Shown: piece after piece, positions 21,909-30,145 of the stretch
How positions within the stretch are numbered: the first letter of the stretch is position 1
Layout of the letters: every line of letters starts with the position of its first letter
Origin: Streptomyces sp. H27-C3
Lineage (GTDB): Bacteria > Actinomycetota > Actinomycetes > Streptomycetales > Streptomycetaceae
Reading direction: 5' to 3'
Assembly: GCF_030063415.1 (NCBI RefSeq)
Contig: NZ_JASITA010000053.1
Coordinates: forward strand, 1-43,451
DNA: 43,451 bases
The notes under the pieces: model-generated
The model's database searches: none
Told to the model about the DNA's origin: nothing
What the model saw: the letters and a program-made list of their open reading frames with translations, nothing else
Position numbers and translations under genes: made by a program

Positions 21909-22752
21909 GTCAGGCGCGGCGGCGGTCATCAACTGCGCAGGCCCCTTCACCGAGACCGCACCGCCCGTGGTCGATGCGGCGCTGCGCGCCGGCATTGCCT
22001 ACCTGGACGTGGCCGCGGAGCAGGCCGTCGCCCTGGAGACGTTCCAGCGGCATGGCCGGCAAGCTCGCGAAGCCGGCGTGGTGGTCGCCCCGTCGATGGC
22101 GTTCTACGGCGGGCTGGGCAACCTGCTCGCCGGCGCGGTGATGGGCGACTGGCCGGCTGCGGACGACATCACGATCACGATCGCGATCGCACTCGACAGC
22201 TGGCAGCCGACAGAAGGCACCCGCAAGACCGTGCGGCGCAACGCGGGCCGGCATCTGGTCTTCACCGGCAACAGGCTCACCCCGCCAACCGGCCCGCCGC
22301 GGACCGAGACCTGGCAGTTCCCGCCCCCGCTGGGCGCCCAGGAGGTCACCGAACTGTCCACGGCCGACCAGGTCACCATCTCCCGCCACCTGCGGGTACC
22401 GGAGATCCGCGTCTACATCAACCAGACGCCCCTGCGCGATCTGAGCGATCCCGCGACGCCCCCGCCCACGGCGGTCGACGCCGACGGGCGCTCGACGCAG
22501 ACCTTCCTCGTCGAGGTGGTCGCGCGCCGGGCCGGTGCGCAGCGCCGCGCGACAGCGTCCGGCCGGGACATCTACGCGGTCACCGCACCCATCGTCGTGG
22601 AAGCGGCGGTACGCATCCTCGGCGGCCGGGTCCGCAGAGCCGGGGTCGCCGCCGCCGGCGAGCTTTTCGACGCCTCGGACTTCCTGCGGGCGCTCGATCC
22701 TGCCCGCCTGGCCTTCACCGCACCCGACCACGGGCAGGCCGGCGGGAACTGA
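21908..22752 (+). pseudogene. Saccharopine-dehydrogenase-like oxidoreductase, 5' end missing
   Basis: Recognisable sequence starts at AAAVINCAGPFTETAPPVVD, which in the family follows the first half of an NAD(P)-binding Rossmann domain, and continues LRAGIAYLDVAAEQAVALET, AGVVVAPSMAFYGGLGNLLA to ILGGRVRRAGVAAAGELFDA and a stop at 22752. The GxGxxG start and about 70-80 residues are missing; the open frame merely runs into antisense antitoxin and toxin sequence. About 280 well-preserved residues remain, so the loss looks recent. These enzymes act on small carbonyl or amino acid substrates. Without the dinucleotide-binding glycines it should be inactive. Confidence 0.75.
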
Positions 22753-22860
22753 GGGCTGTCCGGCCGGTATCAACAGCGCTCGTGATCAATACGGCTGGGG
22801 CTCGGCCGTCCCGTACCGGCCGGGCTTCGGGCCGGCCTGGCGGTCGTCGGCCGAGGTGCC

Positions 22861-23322
22861 TCAGAAAAGGGCCATCGCGAAGCCCACCACGGCGAACAGG
22901 AGCCCCATGCAGACGAAGATGACCTGCAACCCGCCCATCAGGCAGGAGGCGGCTCCCATCCCGGGTGGTGGCGCCCCGGCCGGAACGGCCCGCTCGGGGC
23001 TGTGCGGCAGGTACCGCACCGGCACGATGTCGCCCCTCACGTATGGCTGGTGCGAGGTGACCTGGGCCCGCACATCCCGCCCGTCGAAGGTGTAGAACCC
23101 GAGTATCAGGCGCCGCTGGCTGTGACCCGGTCCGTTCGAGGAGTTCTGGTGCACCATGAACGTCTCCAGGCACCGGGCCTCGGCCATGAGCCCCTCCCGC
23201 AGAGTCCGACTGTAGGCAGCGGCCTTTCGTACCGTCCAGACGAACATACCGATCCCGACGGCCGCAAACAGCAGCCCGATCATTCCGAAGAACATCCCGA
23301 AGGCCTCGCCCAGAGAAAACAT
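22861..23322 (-). CDS. DUF3592-type membrane protein
   Basis: A 153-residue protein from ATG 23322: N-terminal helix (EAFGMFFGMIGLLFAAVGIG-MFVW), an extracytoplasmic or cytoplasmic beta-rich middle (AEARCLETFMVHQNSSNGPG, LILGFYTFDGRDVRAQVTSH, GDIVPVRYLPHSPERA) and a C-terminal helix (VIFVCMGLLFAVVGFAMALF). The middle pattern with VRYLP is characteristic of DUF3592, of unknown function. The region just upstream of the start contains nine consecutive C on the plus strand (G on the coding strand), between any ribosome site and the ATG. Confidence 0.75.
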   Translation of the reverse strand: MFSLGEAFGMFFGMIGLLFAAVGIGMFVWTVRKAAAYSRTLREGLMAEARCLETFMVHQNSSNGPGHSQRRLILGFYTFDGRDVRAQVTSHQPYVRGDIVPVRYLPHSPERAVPAGAPPPGMGAASCLMGGLQVIFVCMGLLFAVVGFAMALF

Positions 23323-23444
23323 CCCGCACCCCCCCCCGCTGATGGACCGGCGCTTCGTGCTCGCGGATCCGGTGACGCCTCTGAAGAGGGGTAACAGTAC
23401 AGCTGCGGTTCCCGTTCTTCGCGGGCCAGAGGTGACTGGGCGAG

Positions 23445-23735
23445 TCAGCCGCTGAGTCCCCAGAGGAGGGCGATGGTGCCGGCGAGTCCGGCCGCGCCGA
23501 GGGTGGTTCCGGCGATGGCGGTCCACAGGCGGCCGGTACCGAGGCGGGCATGGTGGATCCCTGCTGGGCCGAGGGTGACTGCGAGGCCTCCGGCGATGAT
23601 GGCCCACGGGAGCATGCCGAACGCGAGCGCGGGCGTCAATGCGCACATGGCGGAGAGGGATCCGAGGACAAGCGCAGTAGGACCGAGGGCGACGGCGGGT
23701 GTGTCGGTCCGGTTGGGCACGGTCGGCTCAGGCAT
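23445..23735 (-). CDS. Small DUF4190-like membrane protein
   Basis: ATG 23735 with AAGGAG upstream begins a 96-residue protein. A short polar head (EPTVPNRTDTP) is followed by helices ALGPTALVLGSLSAMCALTP, LPWAIIAGGLAVTLGPAGIH and a third, WTAIAGTTLGAAGLAGTIAL. The LGSLSA and TLG(P)AGIHHARLGTGR pattern is that of DUF4190-type membrane proteins. It is preceded by a perfect 18-bp palindrome that probably serves as its operator. Function unknown. Confidence 0.75.
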   Translation of the reverse strand: MPEPTVPNRTDTPAVALGPTALVLGSLSAMCALTPALAFGMLPWAIIAGGLAVTLGPAGIHHARLGTGRLWTAIAGTTLGAAGLAGTIALLWGLSG

Positions 23736-23751
23736 GACCTGTTCTCCTTAT

Positions 23752-23769
23752 ATTTGAACGAGTTCAAAT
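23752..23769. promoter_or_regulatory. Perfect 18-bp palindrome, probable TetR-type operator
   Basis: ATTTGAACGAGTTCAAAT, eight-base arms with GA at the centre, 17 bases upstream of the small membrane protein start at 23735. It is A/T-rich in a G/C-rich region, as expected for a promoter operator. TTGAAC/GTTCAA half-sites are typical of TetR repressors; no TetR gene is adjacent, so the regulator is elsewhere. Confidence 0.75.
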
Positions 23770-23846
23770 TTAGCGCCGATCGTACCAACGGGTCCGGGAG
23801 GTCGGCTGGTTGGGGCGGGAGGAGGAGGCCCACTGGCCGCGATCGC

Positions 23847-24725
23847 TCAGCGGTGGAGAAGAGCCCGGAGTGTCTCGGCGATGTCGGCGGGAGCCTCCTC
23901 GGCCATGAAATGGCCGGAGGTGACGGTGTTGTGGCACAGGCCGGGGGCCCAGGATGCCCACAGCGCGGCGGCGTCGAAGCCGAGGGCCGCGCCCCAGTCC
24001 TGCGTGAGCACGGTGACCGGCATGGCCAGCTGGTTGCCGGCCGCCCGGTCCGCGTGGTCGTGCTCGATGTCGATGCCGGCCGTGGCGCGGTAGTCGGCGA
24101 CGATCGAGGGCACCGCCTCGCGGCAGGCCTTCAGGTACGCGGCGCGGATGTCCGCGGGGATCGCCTGCGAGTCGTTGGCCCAGATGTCGAGGAAGTGGCC
24201 GAAGAAGGCATCCGGGCAGGCCGCGATCATCTGCTCGGGCAGCCCCGGCGGCTGGGCCATCAGGTATAGGTGGAAACCGACGGCCGCGCTCTCCCCATGC
24301 AGCACGTCCCACATGTCGAGGGTGGGAAGAACATCGAGGATGGCGAGGTGCGTGATGCGGTCGGGGTGATCAAGGCCGGCGCGGAAGGCCACCAGGGCGC
24401 CGCGGTCGTGCCCGGCCAGGGCGAAACGTTCGTGGCCCAGGGCTCCGGCAAGCGCGACGACGTCCGCGGCCATGGTGCGCTTGGAATATGCGGTGCCATC
24501 GGTATCGACGGGCTTGTCACTGTCTCCGTAACCACGGAGATCTGGGCAGATCACGGTGTGGTCGGCCGCGAGATCGGCGGCGACGTGCCGCCACATCAGA
24601 TGGGTCTGCGGGAAGCCGTGCAGCAGCACGATCGGAGTGCCCGAGCCGACGACGGCCGCGTTCAGGGCCACACCGTCCGCGACGGTGATCCGCTGGTAGT
24701 CGAAGTTGGCGGCGATAGGCGCCAT
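23847..24725 (-). CDS. Haloacetate-dehalogenase/epoxide-hydrolase-like alpha/beta hydrolase
   Basis: A 292-residue protein from ATG 24725. It has the oxyanion-loop motif VLLHGFPQTHLMWRHVAADL, ICPDLRGYGDSDKP, and the nucleophile elbow AGHDRGALVAFRAGLDHPDR. The Asp nucleophile in GHDRG followed by Arg is the signature of fluoroacetate-dehalogenase-type enzymes. The cap (FHLYLMAQPPGLPEQMIAAC) and the catalytic His near the end (VTSGHFMAEEAP) are present. It probably hydrolyses a carbon-halogen or ester/epoxide bond; the true substrate is unknown. It is divergent from the SARP-type regulator with 114 bases between starts, which suggests but does not show a regulatory link. Confidence 0.82.
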   Translation of the reverse strand: MAPIAANFDYQRITVADGVALNAAVVGSGTPIVLLHGFPQTHLMWRHVAADLAADHTVICPDLRGYGDSDKPVDTDGTAYSKRTMAADVVALAGALGHERFALAGHDRGALVAFRAGLDHPDRITHLAILDVLPTLDMWDVLHGESAAVGFHLYLMAQPPGLPEQMIAACPDAFFGHFLDIWANDSQAIPADIRAAYLKACREAVPSIVADYRATAGIDIEHDHADRAAGNQLAMPVTVLTQDWGAALGFDAAALWASWAPGLCHNTVTSGHFMAEEAPADIAETLRALLHR

Positions 24726-24839
24726 GATCAGCCTCTTTTCCCTTGATGAGCAGGTACCTCAACCCTGACGGCACCGGATGAGCATCGAGTGAGCGAGCGA
24801 TAGTTTGAAGCCGTAACAGAGGAGAGAGCAGGTCATGGT

Positions 24840-26810
24840 GTGAGCGTCACGTTCGGGATTCTCGGGCCGGTGGTCGCGTGGGACCGCGACGGCGGCCTCA
24901 TCGGCCTGAAAGGACCCCGGCACCGCGCGGTACTGGCTCGGTTGATCGTCGCCCGAGGCCGCGTCGTACCGGTGACACGCCTGGTCGAGGATCTGTGGGT
25001 GGAACCGCCCGCGGGTGGGGTCGGTGCGGTACGCACCTTCGTGTCCGCGTTGCGGCGGGCCGTCGAGCCGCAGCGCCCGCCCCGTACTCCGGCCCATCTC
25101 CTGGTCACCGAAGGCCCGGGATACGCGTTGCGCGCCGACCACGGCGCCGTCGACGGGTGGCGCTTCGAGCAGGCGCTCGCTGATGCCGCCACGCTCTCGC
25201 CCCAGGAGGCGCTACCTCGACTGGCCGATGCGCTGGAGTGCTGGCGCGGCCCCGCCTTCGCCGATTTCTCCGAGGAGAGGTGGGCGCGTACCGAAATTTC
25301 CCGCCTCGGCGAGCTGAGGCTGCACGCCGTGGAACGCCAGGGCGCGGCGCGGTTGGCCCTGGGGGATGCCGCGCAGGCGGTGGCGGACCTGGACGCGCAT
25401 GTGGCCGAGCACCCGTGGCGGGAGGAGGGGTGGCGGCTGCTGGCCCTGGCGCTGTATCGCGCCGGCCGTCAGGGCGACGCCCTCGCGGTACTGCGCCGGG
25501 CGCGACGACTCCTGATCGACCAGCTCGGGGTGGAACCCGGCACGGTACTGCGCCGCCTGGAAGCAGACATCCTCGCGCAGGAAAACCACCTCGAACCGGC
25601 CCTCGAGCCGAGCGATGCGGCCGAACACGTCTGGGCGGACGCCGCGGCCGACTACGACCGGACCGTGGCCCACGGCGCCCGGGCACGACTTGAGTCGACC
25701 GTAGGTCTACTGCGCGATCTCGCTGTGACCGGCGGTGGCGGCCTCGAGGTCGCCCGCCGTCACCGCTCGGCCGCCATCACGGCAGCCGAAGGGCTGGGTG
25801 ACGTGGAACTGACCGCCCGCGTGATCGGTGCGTACGACGTCCCGGCGATCTGGACCCGCGTCGACGACCCGCAGCACGCGTTGAGCGTCGTCGCCGCGGC
25901 GGAGCGCACGCTGAAAGCCCTTCAGCCGGGCGAGCACGAGGCCGCGCGTGCCCGCCTGCTGGCCACGATCGCTCTGGAATCACGGGGGACGCGATCGGCC
26001 CGTGGGCTGCAGGCCGCCCAGCAGGCGGAGCAGATCGCGCGCCGTCTGGACGACCCGGCGCTGCTGACGTTCGCCCTCAACGGCGTGTTCATGCAGACGT
26101 TCCACCGGGCGGGTCTGTCCCCACGCCGGGACAGGACAGGTGCGGAACTGATCGCTCTGTCCGAGCGGCACGGCCTGATCACGTACCAGATCCTCGGACA
26201 CCTCATCCGTATCCAGTCGCGCAGTGCCCTCATGGACTTCTCGGGAGCCGAAGGGCACGCGGCGGCGGTGGACCGCCTGGCCGAACGCAACGAGCTGCCG
26301 CTGGCCAGCGTGTTCACACAGTGGTTCCGGGCTTCGCGTCTGGCCGCGACGGGTCCGGCAGCAGCGGCGGAGGCGGCCTATCAGGCCGCTGCGACCCAGC
26401 TCGACGGCGTCGGCATGCCCGGTCTCGAACGTGGTCTGCTGCCGCTGGCTCTGCTGTGCCTGCGCGTACAGAACGGCCGGCCCGCCCAGACGGACGAGCG
26501 GACCGACTGGGGACCTCATGAACCGTGGGCCATGCCTTTGGTCCTCCTCGCGCGAGGCACCCGCGTCGAGGCCGTGACAAGACTGCGGGGGCTGCCCGAC
26601 CCTCCCCCCGGCCTGTTGTTCGAAGCTCTGTGGTGCCTGGTGGCGCGGGCGGCGATCGCCGTGTCCGACCGGGCCACGATGGTTCGAGCCGTAAGCGCGC
26701 TCTCGCCTGCGGCGGAGGAACTGGGCGGCGCGGCCAGTGGCCTGCTGACCGTCGGTCCTGTCTCGCGACATCTCAACGAGCTCGCCACCGCACTGCGGAA
26801 CACTCAATGA
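24840..26810 (+). CDS. AfsR/SARP-type transcriptional activator with BTAD and a long helical C-terminus
   Basis: GTG 24840 (GGAGAGA upstream) starts 656 residues. Residues about 1-95 form an OmpR-type winged helix (FGILGPVVAWDRDGGLIGLK, GRVVPVTRLVEDLW, VRTFVSALRRAVEP). Residues about 100-245 are the bacterial transcriptional activation domain (EQALADAATLSPQEALPRLA, then ALYRAGRQGDALAVLRRARR with LIDQLGVEPG). The remaining ~400 residues are alpha-helical, TPR-like, without the NB-ARC ATPase of full AfsR proteins. Such activators commonly drive secondary-metabolite or catabolic genes. No biosynthetic cluster is adjacent; the divergent hydrolase is the only obvious target. The stop-start arrangement ATGGTGTGA overlapping the GTG start is noted separately. 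Confidence 0.88.
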   Translation: MSVTFGILGPVVAWDRDGGLIGLKGPRHRAVLARLIVARGRVVPVTRLVEDLWVEPPAGGVGAVRTFVSALRRAVEPQRPPRTPAHLLVTEGPGYALRADHGAVDGWRFEQALADAATLSPQEALPRLADALECWRGPAFADFSEERWARTEISRLGELRLHAVERQGAARLALGDAAQAVADLDAHVAEHPWREEGWRLLALALYRAGRQGDALAVLRRARRLLIDQLGVEPGTVLRRLEADILAQENHLEPALEPSDAAEHVWADAAADYDRTVAHGARARLESTVGLLRDLAVTGGGGLEVARRHRSAAITAAEGLGDVELTARVIGAYDVPAIWTRVDDPQHALSVVAAAERTLKALQPGEHEAARARLLATIALESRGTRSARGLQAAQQAEQIARRLDDPALLTFALNGVFMQTFHRAGLSPRRDRTGAELIALSERHGLITYQILGHLIRIQSRSALMDFSGAEGHAAAVDRLAERNELPLASVFTQWFRASRLAATGPAAAAEAAYQAAATQLDGVGMPGLERGLLPLALLCLRVQNGRPAQTDERTDWGPHEPWAMPLVLLARGTRVEAVTRLRGLPDPPPGLLFEALWCLVARAAIAVSDRATMVRAVSALSPAAEELGGAASGLLTVGPVSRHLNELATALRNTQ

Positions 26811-27193
26811 CGCCGTACTGGTGGAGGACTCCGCCGGTGTGGGCGGTGACGAGCCGGTCGGCACGGATTGTCGGGTGTCGTGCGGATTCTTGGCTGTGGT
26901 GGGGGCAGGATGGAGGAATGGGTTGTGGTCCTGGGTGTGGTGTGGCGGGTGGGCGCACGGAGCTCGGTGTCAAGGGTGACTTGACTGAGGGCATCGGGCA
27001 TCGGCGATGCCCGGCGTGGGAAGTTTTTCGCGCCGCGTGTCTGCGGAATTGGCCTGGGACCGCGCCGAAGACCGGCACCCGCTATGGGCCGGGGTATGGC
27101 GCATCGCGTCGGCGGGGGTCCTCTGCTGCTCGACACGACAGGTACGTAGCGCCTTGTGGGGCGCCGGCCGTGATATGAGAAATGGGAGTCTGT
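26811..27193. other. Non-coding stretch
   Basis: About 380 bases with many GTG/GGG words and low complexity between the SARP-type gene and the next small gene. I see no supported ORF. Terminator-like structure is weak. It should contain the promoter of the gene at 27194. Confidence 0.4.
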
Positions 27194-27505
27194 ATGACCA
27201 CCTTTGTTATCTCCGTCCCGGGCACGTTTGTGCACGAGGTGACGGCTGCTGAACGGGCCGCTGTCGTTGCGTACTTGCGTCCGGCTGATCCGCAGCACAC
27301 AGCGTTGGGTCAGTTGGAGGACCTGGACATCCTCACGGTCCATGACAACGGCACGTTCACCCTTCGCCTGGAGATGGAAGCCGATGACAGCCACAGTGCC
27401 GAGAGGCACGCGAAGCGGGTGGCCGCTGCTGCGCTGCGCCAAGCCGGAATCGACGAGGACCAGGCCCCGCTCGGCCCGACAGCGGTGACCGGTATCGATA
27501 CTTAG
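27194..27505 (+). CDS. Small conserved hypothetical protein
   Basis: A 103-residue frame from ATG 27194, with GGGAG about six bases upstream. It reads TTFVISVPGTFVHEVTAAER, AYLRPADPQHTALGQLEDL, TLRLEMEADDSHSAERHAKR and LRQAGIDEDQAPLG, a soluble alpha/beta protein with good codon bias. I recognise it only as a type common in Streptomyces without known function. A 12-bp terminator stem follows at 27576. Confidence 0.65.
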   Translation: MTTFVISVPGTFVHEVTAAERAAVVAYLRPADPQHTALGQLEDLDILTVHDNGTFTLRLEMEADDSHSAERHAKRVAAAALRQAGIDEDQAPLGPTAVTGIDT

Positions 27506-27575
27506 ACCCACGACTTAAGACCCATGCCGGGACGTCAAGGGCGGATTGCTCTTACGTCCGTAGCCTGCGCCGGAA

Positions 27576-27604
27576 CTCGCGTACCGCACAAGGCGGTACG
27601 CGAG
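27576..27604 (+). terminator. 12-bp hairpin terminator
   Basis: CTCGCGTACCGC (27576-27587), loop ACAAG, GCGGTACGCGAG (27593-27604), perfect stem, 70 bases after the stop of the small hypothetical gene at 27505. Confidence 0.75.
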
Positions 27605-27895
27605 ACGGGAATCCGAGTGGCGGTGGTCACCCCGCATGTATCTCCGCCGTGATGATCTTGGCGTTGAGGTTCCACCGATCGGCCGAAGTGCCGCCGGATG
27701 CGGCCCAGTTGCCAGTTGTCGTAGTGCCGGTACTCGCAGTCTGCTGGTCTGGGTGGCCGGTTTCCTGGTGATGCCGGCCTTCCAGGCGTTGCCGTGGCAT
27801 CGTGTCCACTCCCGATGACAGTGGCGGATACGCGGCCGTGGCGCGCAGGTGGCCCGACGCGAACTGGGCTACCTACGACGCGTTCCTCGCCGAGG
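27605..27895. other. Intergenic stretch with a possible plus-strand gene tail
   Basis: In the plus-strand frame stopping at 27910-27912 the last 38 codons read GIVSTPDDSGGYAAVARRWP and then DANWATYDAFLAEVRAGG with good codon bias, like the genuine C-terminus of a protein. Its stop lies inside the 3' end of the converging phosphatase gene. Upstream of about 27795 no coding continues, so it looks like a short unassigned remnant. Confidence 0.35.
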
Positions 27896-29206
27896 TCAGG
27901 GCTGGGGGGTGACGCGCAGCAGCATCAGGGCGGTGTCGTCCACCGCGTAGCCCCCGGCGTGCTCGGAGGCTTCGCGCCACAACCGGTCCAGAGTCTCGGT
28001 CGCATCGCAGCCGACGGTGGCGGCCAGCGCGCGTGCGAGGCGTTCTTCGCCGAACAGTGGCCCCCTGTCCGCGCTACGGGCTTCAGTGATGCCGTCGGTG
28101 TACAGCAGCAGCGCGTCCCCGGGGTACAGCTGGAAGGCCGTCTCCTCATGGTGGTCCTGGTCGGCGGGGAGCAGCGGGCTCAGCAGTATCCCGGCGGCGT
28201 GCAGTTGCTCCACGGTGCCGTCGGCGCGGCGTATCAGGGCCGGGGGATGGCCGGCGCTGGCGTACCGTCCGACGATCCCGCAGCCGGCCGGCCGGAAGGT
28301 GGCCAGGGCGGCGGTCAGGAACCGGTCGCTGACTCTCTGGTCGGCCATGGCCTGGTGCAGACGGTGCAGGACGGTGCTGGGGCGGGCGTGCTGGGTGGCC
28401 TCGGCGCGCACGGTGTAGCGGGCCAGGGCGGTGACCTTGGCCGCGTCGATGCCCTTGCCGCAAACATCCCCCATCAGCGCCGCCCAGGTCTTGCCGCTGG
28501 TGCGGAACAGGTCGTAGAAATCTCCGACCACTTCGGCGCCCGCGGCGCCCGTCGCGTCCGCCGGCAGGTGCACCGCGGCAACATCCAGGCCGGGAGTGTC
28601 GGGGAGGCGGGGCGGCAGGAGGCTGTCCTGCAAGGTTCGGGCCAGGGCCGCAGAGGCCTCCGCCGAGGCGCGGGCCTGACGCAAAGCCTGGCGCAGGGCG
28701 ATCTCGGAGGACACCGACCTGGCCAGCGTCCTCAATGCTTGTGTCTGTTCCGGCGTGAAGGGGCGGGCGTCCTTGTCCACCACACAGAACCCGCCCAGCA
28801 CGTATCCGTCCGGGGAGACCACGGGGTAACCGGCCCACGCTCCGATACCCAGGGCGTCGACATCGGCAAGGTGGCTGATCCTCGGGTCGGTGGCGGCGTC
28901 CTCCGCGATCAGCGGTGCCCCGGTGCCGATGAGGATGTGGCAGGGGCTGTCACGGATGTCGTTCTCCCGGCCTGCTGCCGGATCCATACCGATCGAGCTC
29001 TTCCAAAACGACCGTCGCCCGTCCGCGACGGTGAAGAACGCCTTCTGCGCGCCCGTGATCACCAGCGCCAGCTGGGCGAGATCGTCGAAGGTGCCCTCTG
29101 GCGAAGAGTCCAGCAGGCCACTGGCCGCCACCGCCGCCAGCCGTGCCGGATCGAACACCGCATCCGGTAGCTCACCTGTGGGAGGAACGATCTCCTTCGC
29201 CATCAT
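27896..29206 (-). CDS. GAF-SpoIIE protein phosphatase (PP2C family)
   Basis: A 436-residue protein from ATG 29206 (or 29203). Residues about 15-175 form a GAF sensor domain (RLAAVAASGLLDSSPEGTFD, ITGAQKAFFTVADGRRSFWK, DSPCHILIGTGAPLIAEDAA, GYVLGGFCVVDKDARPFTPE). Residues about 195-430 are the SpoIIE/RsbU-type PP2C phosphatase (LPPRLPDTPGLDVAAVHLPA, AEVVGDFYDLFRTSGKTWAA, MGDVCGKGIDAAKVTALARY, RYASAGHPPALIRRADGTVE, LLLYTDGITEARSADRGPLF, VDDTALMLLRV), with the Asp metal ligands in VGDFYD, MGDVCGKG, YTDG and VDD. It should dephosphorylate anti-sigma-factor antagonists and so tune stress or developmental sigma factors. No partner genes lie adjacent. Confidence 0.9.
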   Translation of the reverse strand: MMAKEIVPPTGELPDAVFDPARLAAVAASGLLDSSPEGTFDDLAQLALVITGAQKAFFTVADGRRSFWKSSIGMDPAAGRENDIRDSPCHILIGTGAPLIAEDAATDPRISHLADVDALGIGAWAGYPVVSPDGYVLGGFCVVDKDARPFTPEQTQALRTLARSVSSEIALRQALRQARASAEASAALARTLQDSLLPPRLPDTPGLDVAAVHLPADATGAAGAEVVGDFYDLFRTSGKTWAALMGDVCGKGIDAAKVTALARYTVRAEATQHARPSTVLHRLHQAMADQRVSDRFLTAALATFRPAGCGIVGRYASAGHPPALIRRADGTVEQLHAAGILLSPLLPADQDHHEETAFQLYPGDALLLYTDGITEARSADRGPLFGEERLARALAATVGCDATETLDRLWREASEHAGGYAVDDTALMLLRVTPQP

Positions 29207-29629
29207 CGTGCCGCCACCTGTCTTCCTCACCCGCCGCTCGCTCCGGGACCCCCGGGGTGTCAAGTGACCTGACAGGAGGATAGTGCCGCCTCCTCGGTGA
29301 CAGGGCAGTGCCCTGGGCGCATCCGCGTGAACCCAGATGCTATGCCCCGGCGCTCCGGAAGCCCCAGCACCGCAGTGGCGCCGACGGTCGGCCAGGAGGC
29401 CGTCGCAAAGATTTCGTCCATGCTGCGCGACAAATGATCTGTGCGTGCATTGGTGGCCAAGAGCGGGGCACACGGTGATCGAGCGACAGGGATCCAGTGG
29501 CCGTCGAACCGGCGGCTGCCGCGGATCTCACTTGGCCCGGGCCACGACGGCGCGGGCAGGGCGAAGGCCGGTGACTCTCACGAGGCACGGACTGGACACC
29601 CTGAAGAGACCAGAAGATGGGAAACACAC
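29207..29629. other. Divergent intergenic region
   Basis: About 420 bases without a supported gene between the phosphatase and the small membrane peptide. An inverted repeat TGTCA-AGTGACC-TGACA lies at 29259-29275, about 55 bases upstream of the phosphatase start, and may be an operator. Otherwise nothing stands out. Confidence 0.4.
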
Positions 29630-29785
29630 ATGATTATCCTTGGCGTCATTCTGCTCATCATCGGCGTGCTGGCCGGTATCTCCCTCCTGACGACGGTCGG
29701 CGGCATTCTCGTCGTGGTCGGTGCGGTTCTGTGGATCCTCGGCGCGATGGGTCGCCAGGTCGGCGGGCGCAAGCATTTCTTCTAG
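29630..29785 (+). CDS. DUF6131-like small membrane protein
   Basis: A 51-residue peptide starting at ATG 29630: IILGVILLIIGVLAGISLLT, GGILVVVGAVLWILGAMGRQ, VGGRKHFF. Two short hydrophobic helices end in a GRxVGGR.H-type basic tail, the layout of DUF6131 family proteins, common single-gene units in Streptomyces with no known function. The assigned start gives a helix from residue 2. Upstream bases contain only a weak ribosome site (GATGGGAAA). Confidence 0.8.
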   Translation: MIILGVILLIIGVLAGISLLTTVGGILVVVGAVLWILGAMGRQVGGRKHFF

Positions 29786-30145
29786 TCCCGCGACCCCTGC
29801 GGGCTCAACGTGGCACGGATGGGCCGCTGCCGAGAAGACTGAGGCGGTCGGAGCAGGTCTGGTAAAGGAAGCTGTCACCGGATTGGTGCACCCCCTTTAC
29901 GTGGTTCGGGGTCTCGTGGAGAAGCTCTCCACCGGGCCCCGCTGCCATGCCCGTCTTCGTACGGGCGTTGTGCGTGCGTGTCGGGTGTCACCTGCACCAA
30001 CCCGATCGCCCCTGCCGCGCCACGTGCTCCTGCCCGTCCGCGTCCGTGCGGCCGGGCAGGGGAGGGATGATAGGCACCGGGAAGGTCCACGAATGATCGA
30101 GGAATCCCCGCCCTGATCCACCACCCACGTTCCCGGAGTACGAGC
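29786..30145. other. Non-coding stretch
   Basis: I see no supported gene in this 360-base region upstream of the YihY-like gene. It should hold that gene's promoter; ribosome site GGAG lies about ten bases before the TTG start. Confidence 0.4.

Noticed and set aside
26773..27078. 101-residue minus-strand ORF (Pro/His-rich)
   Set aside because: It overlaps the end of the SARP-type gene, has no ribosome site and no family resemblance.
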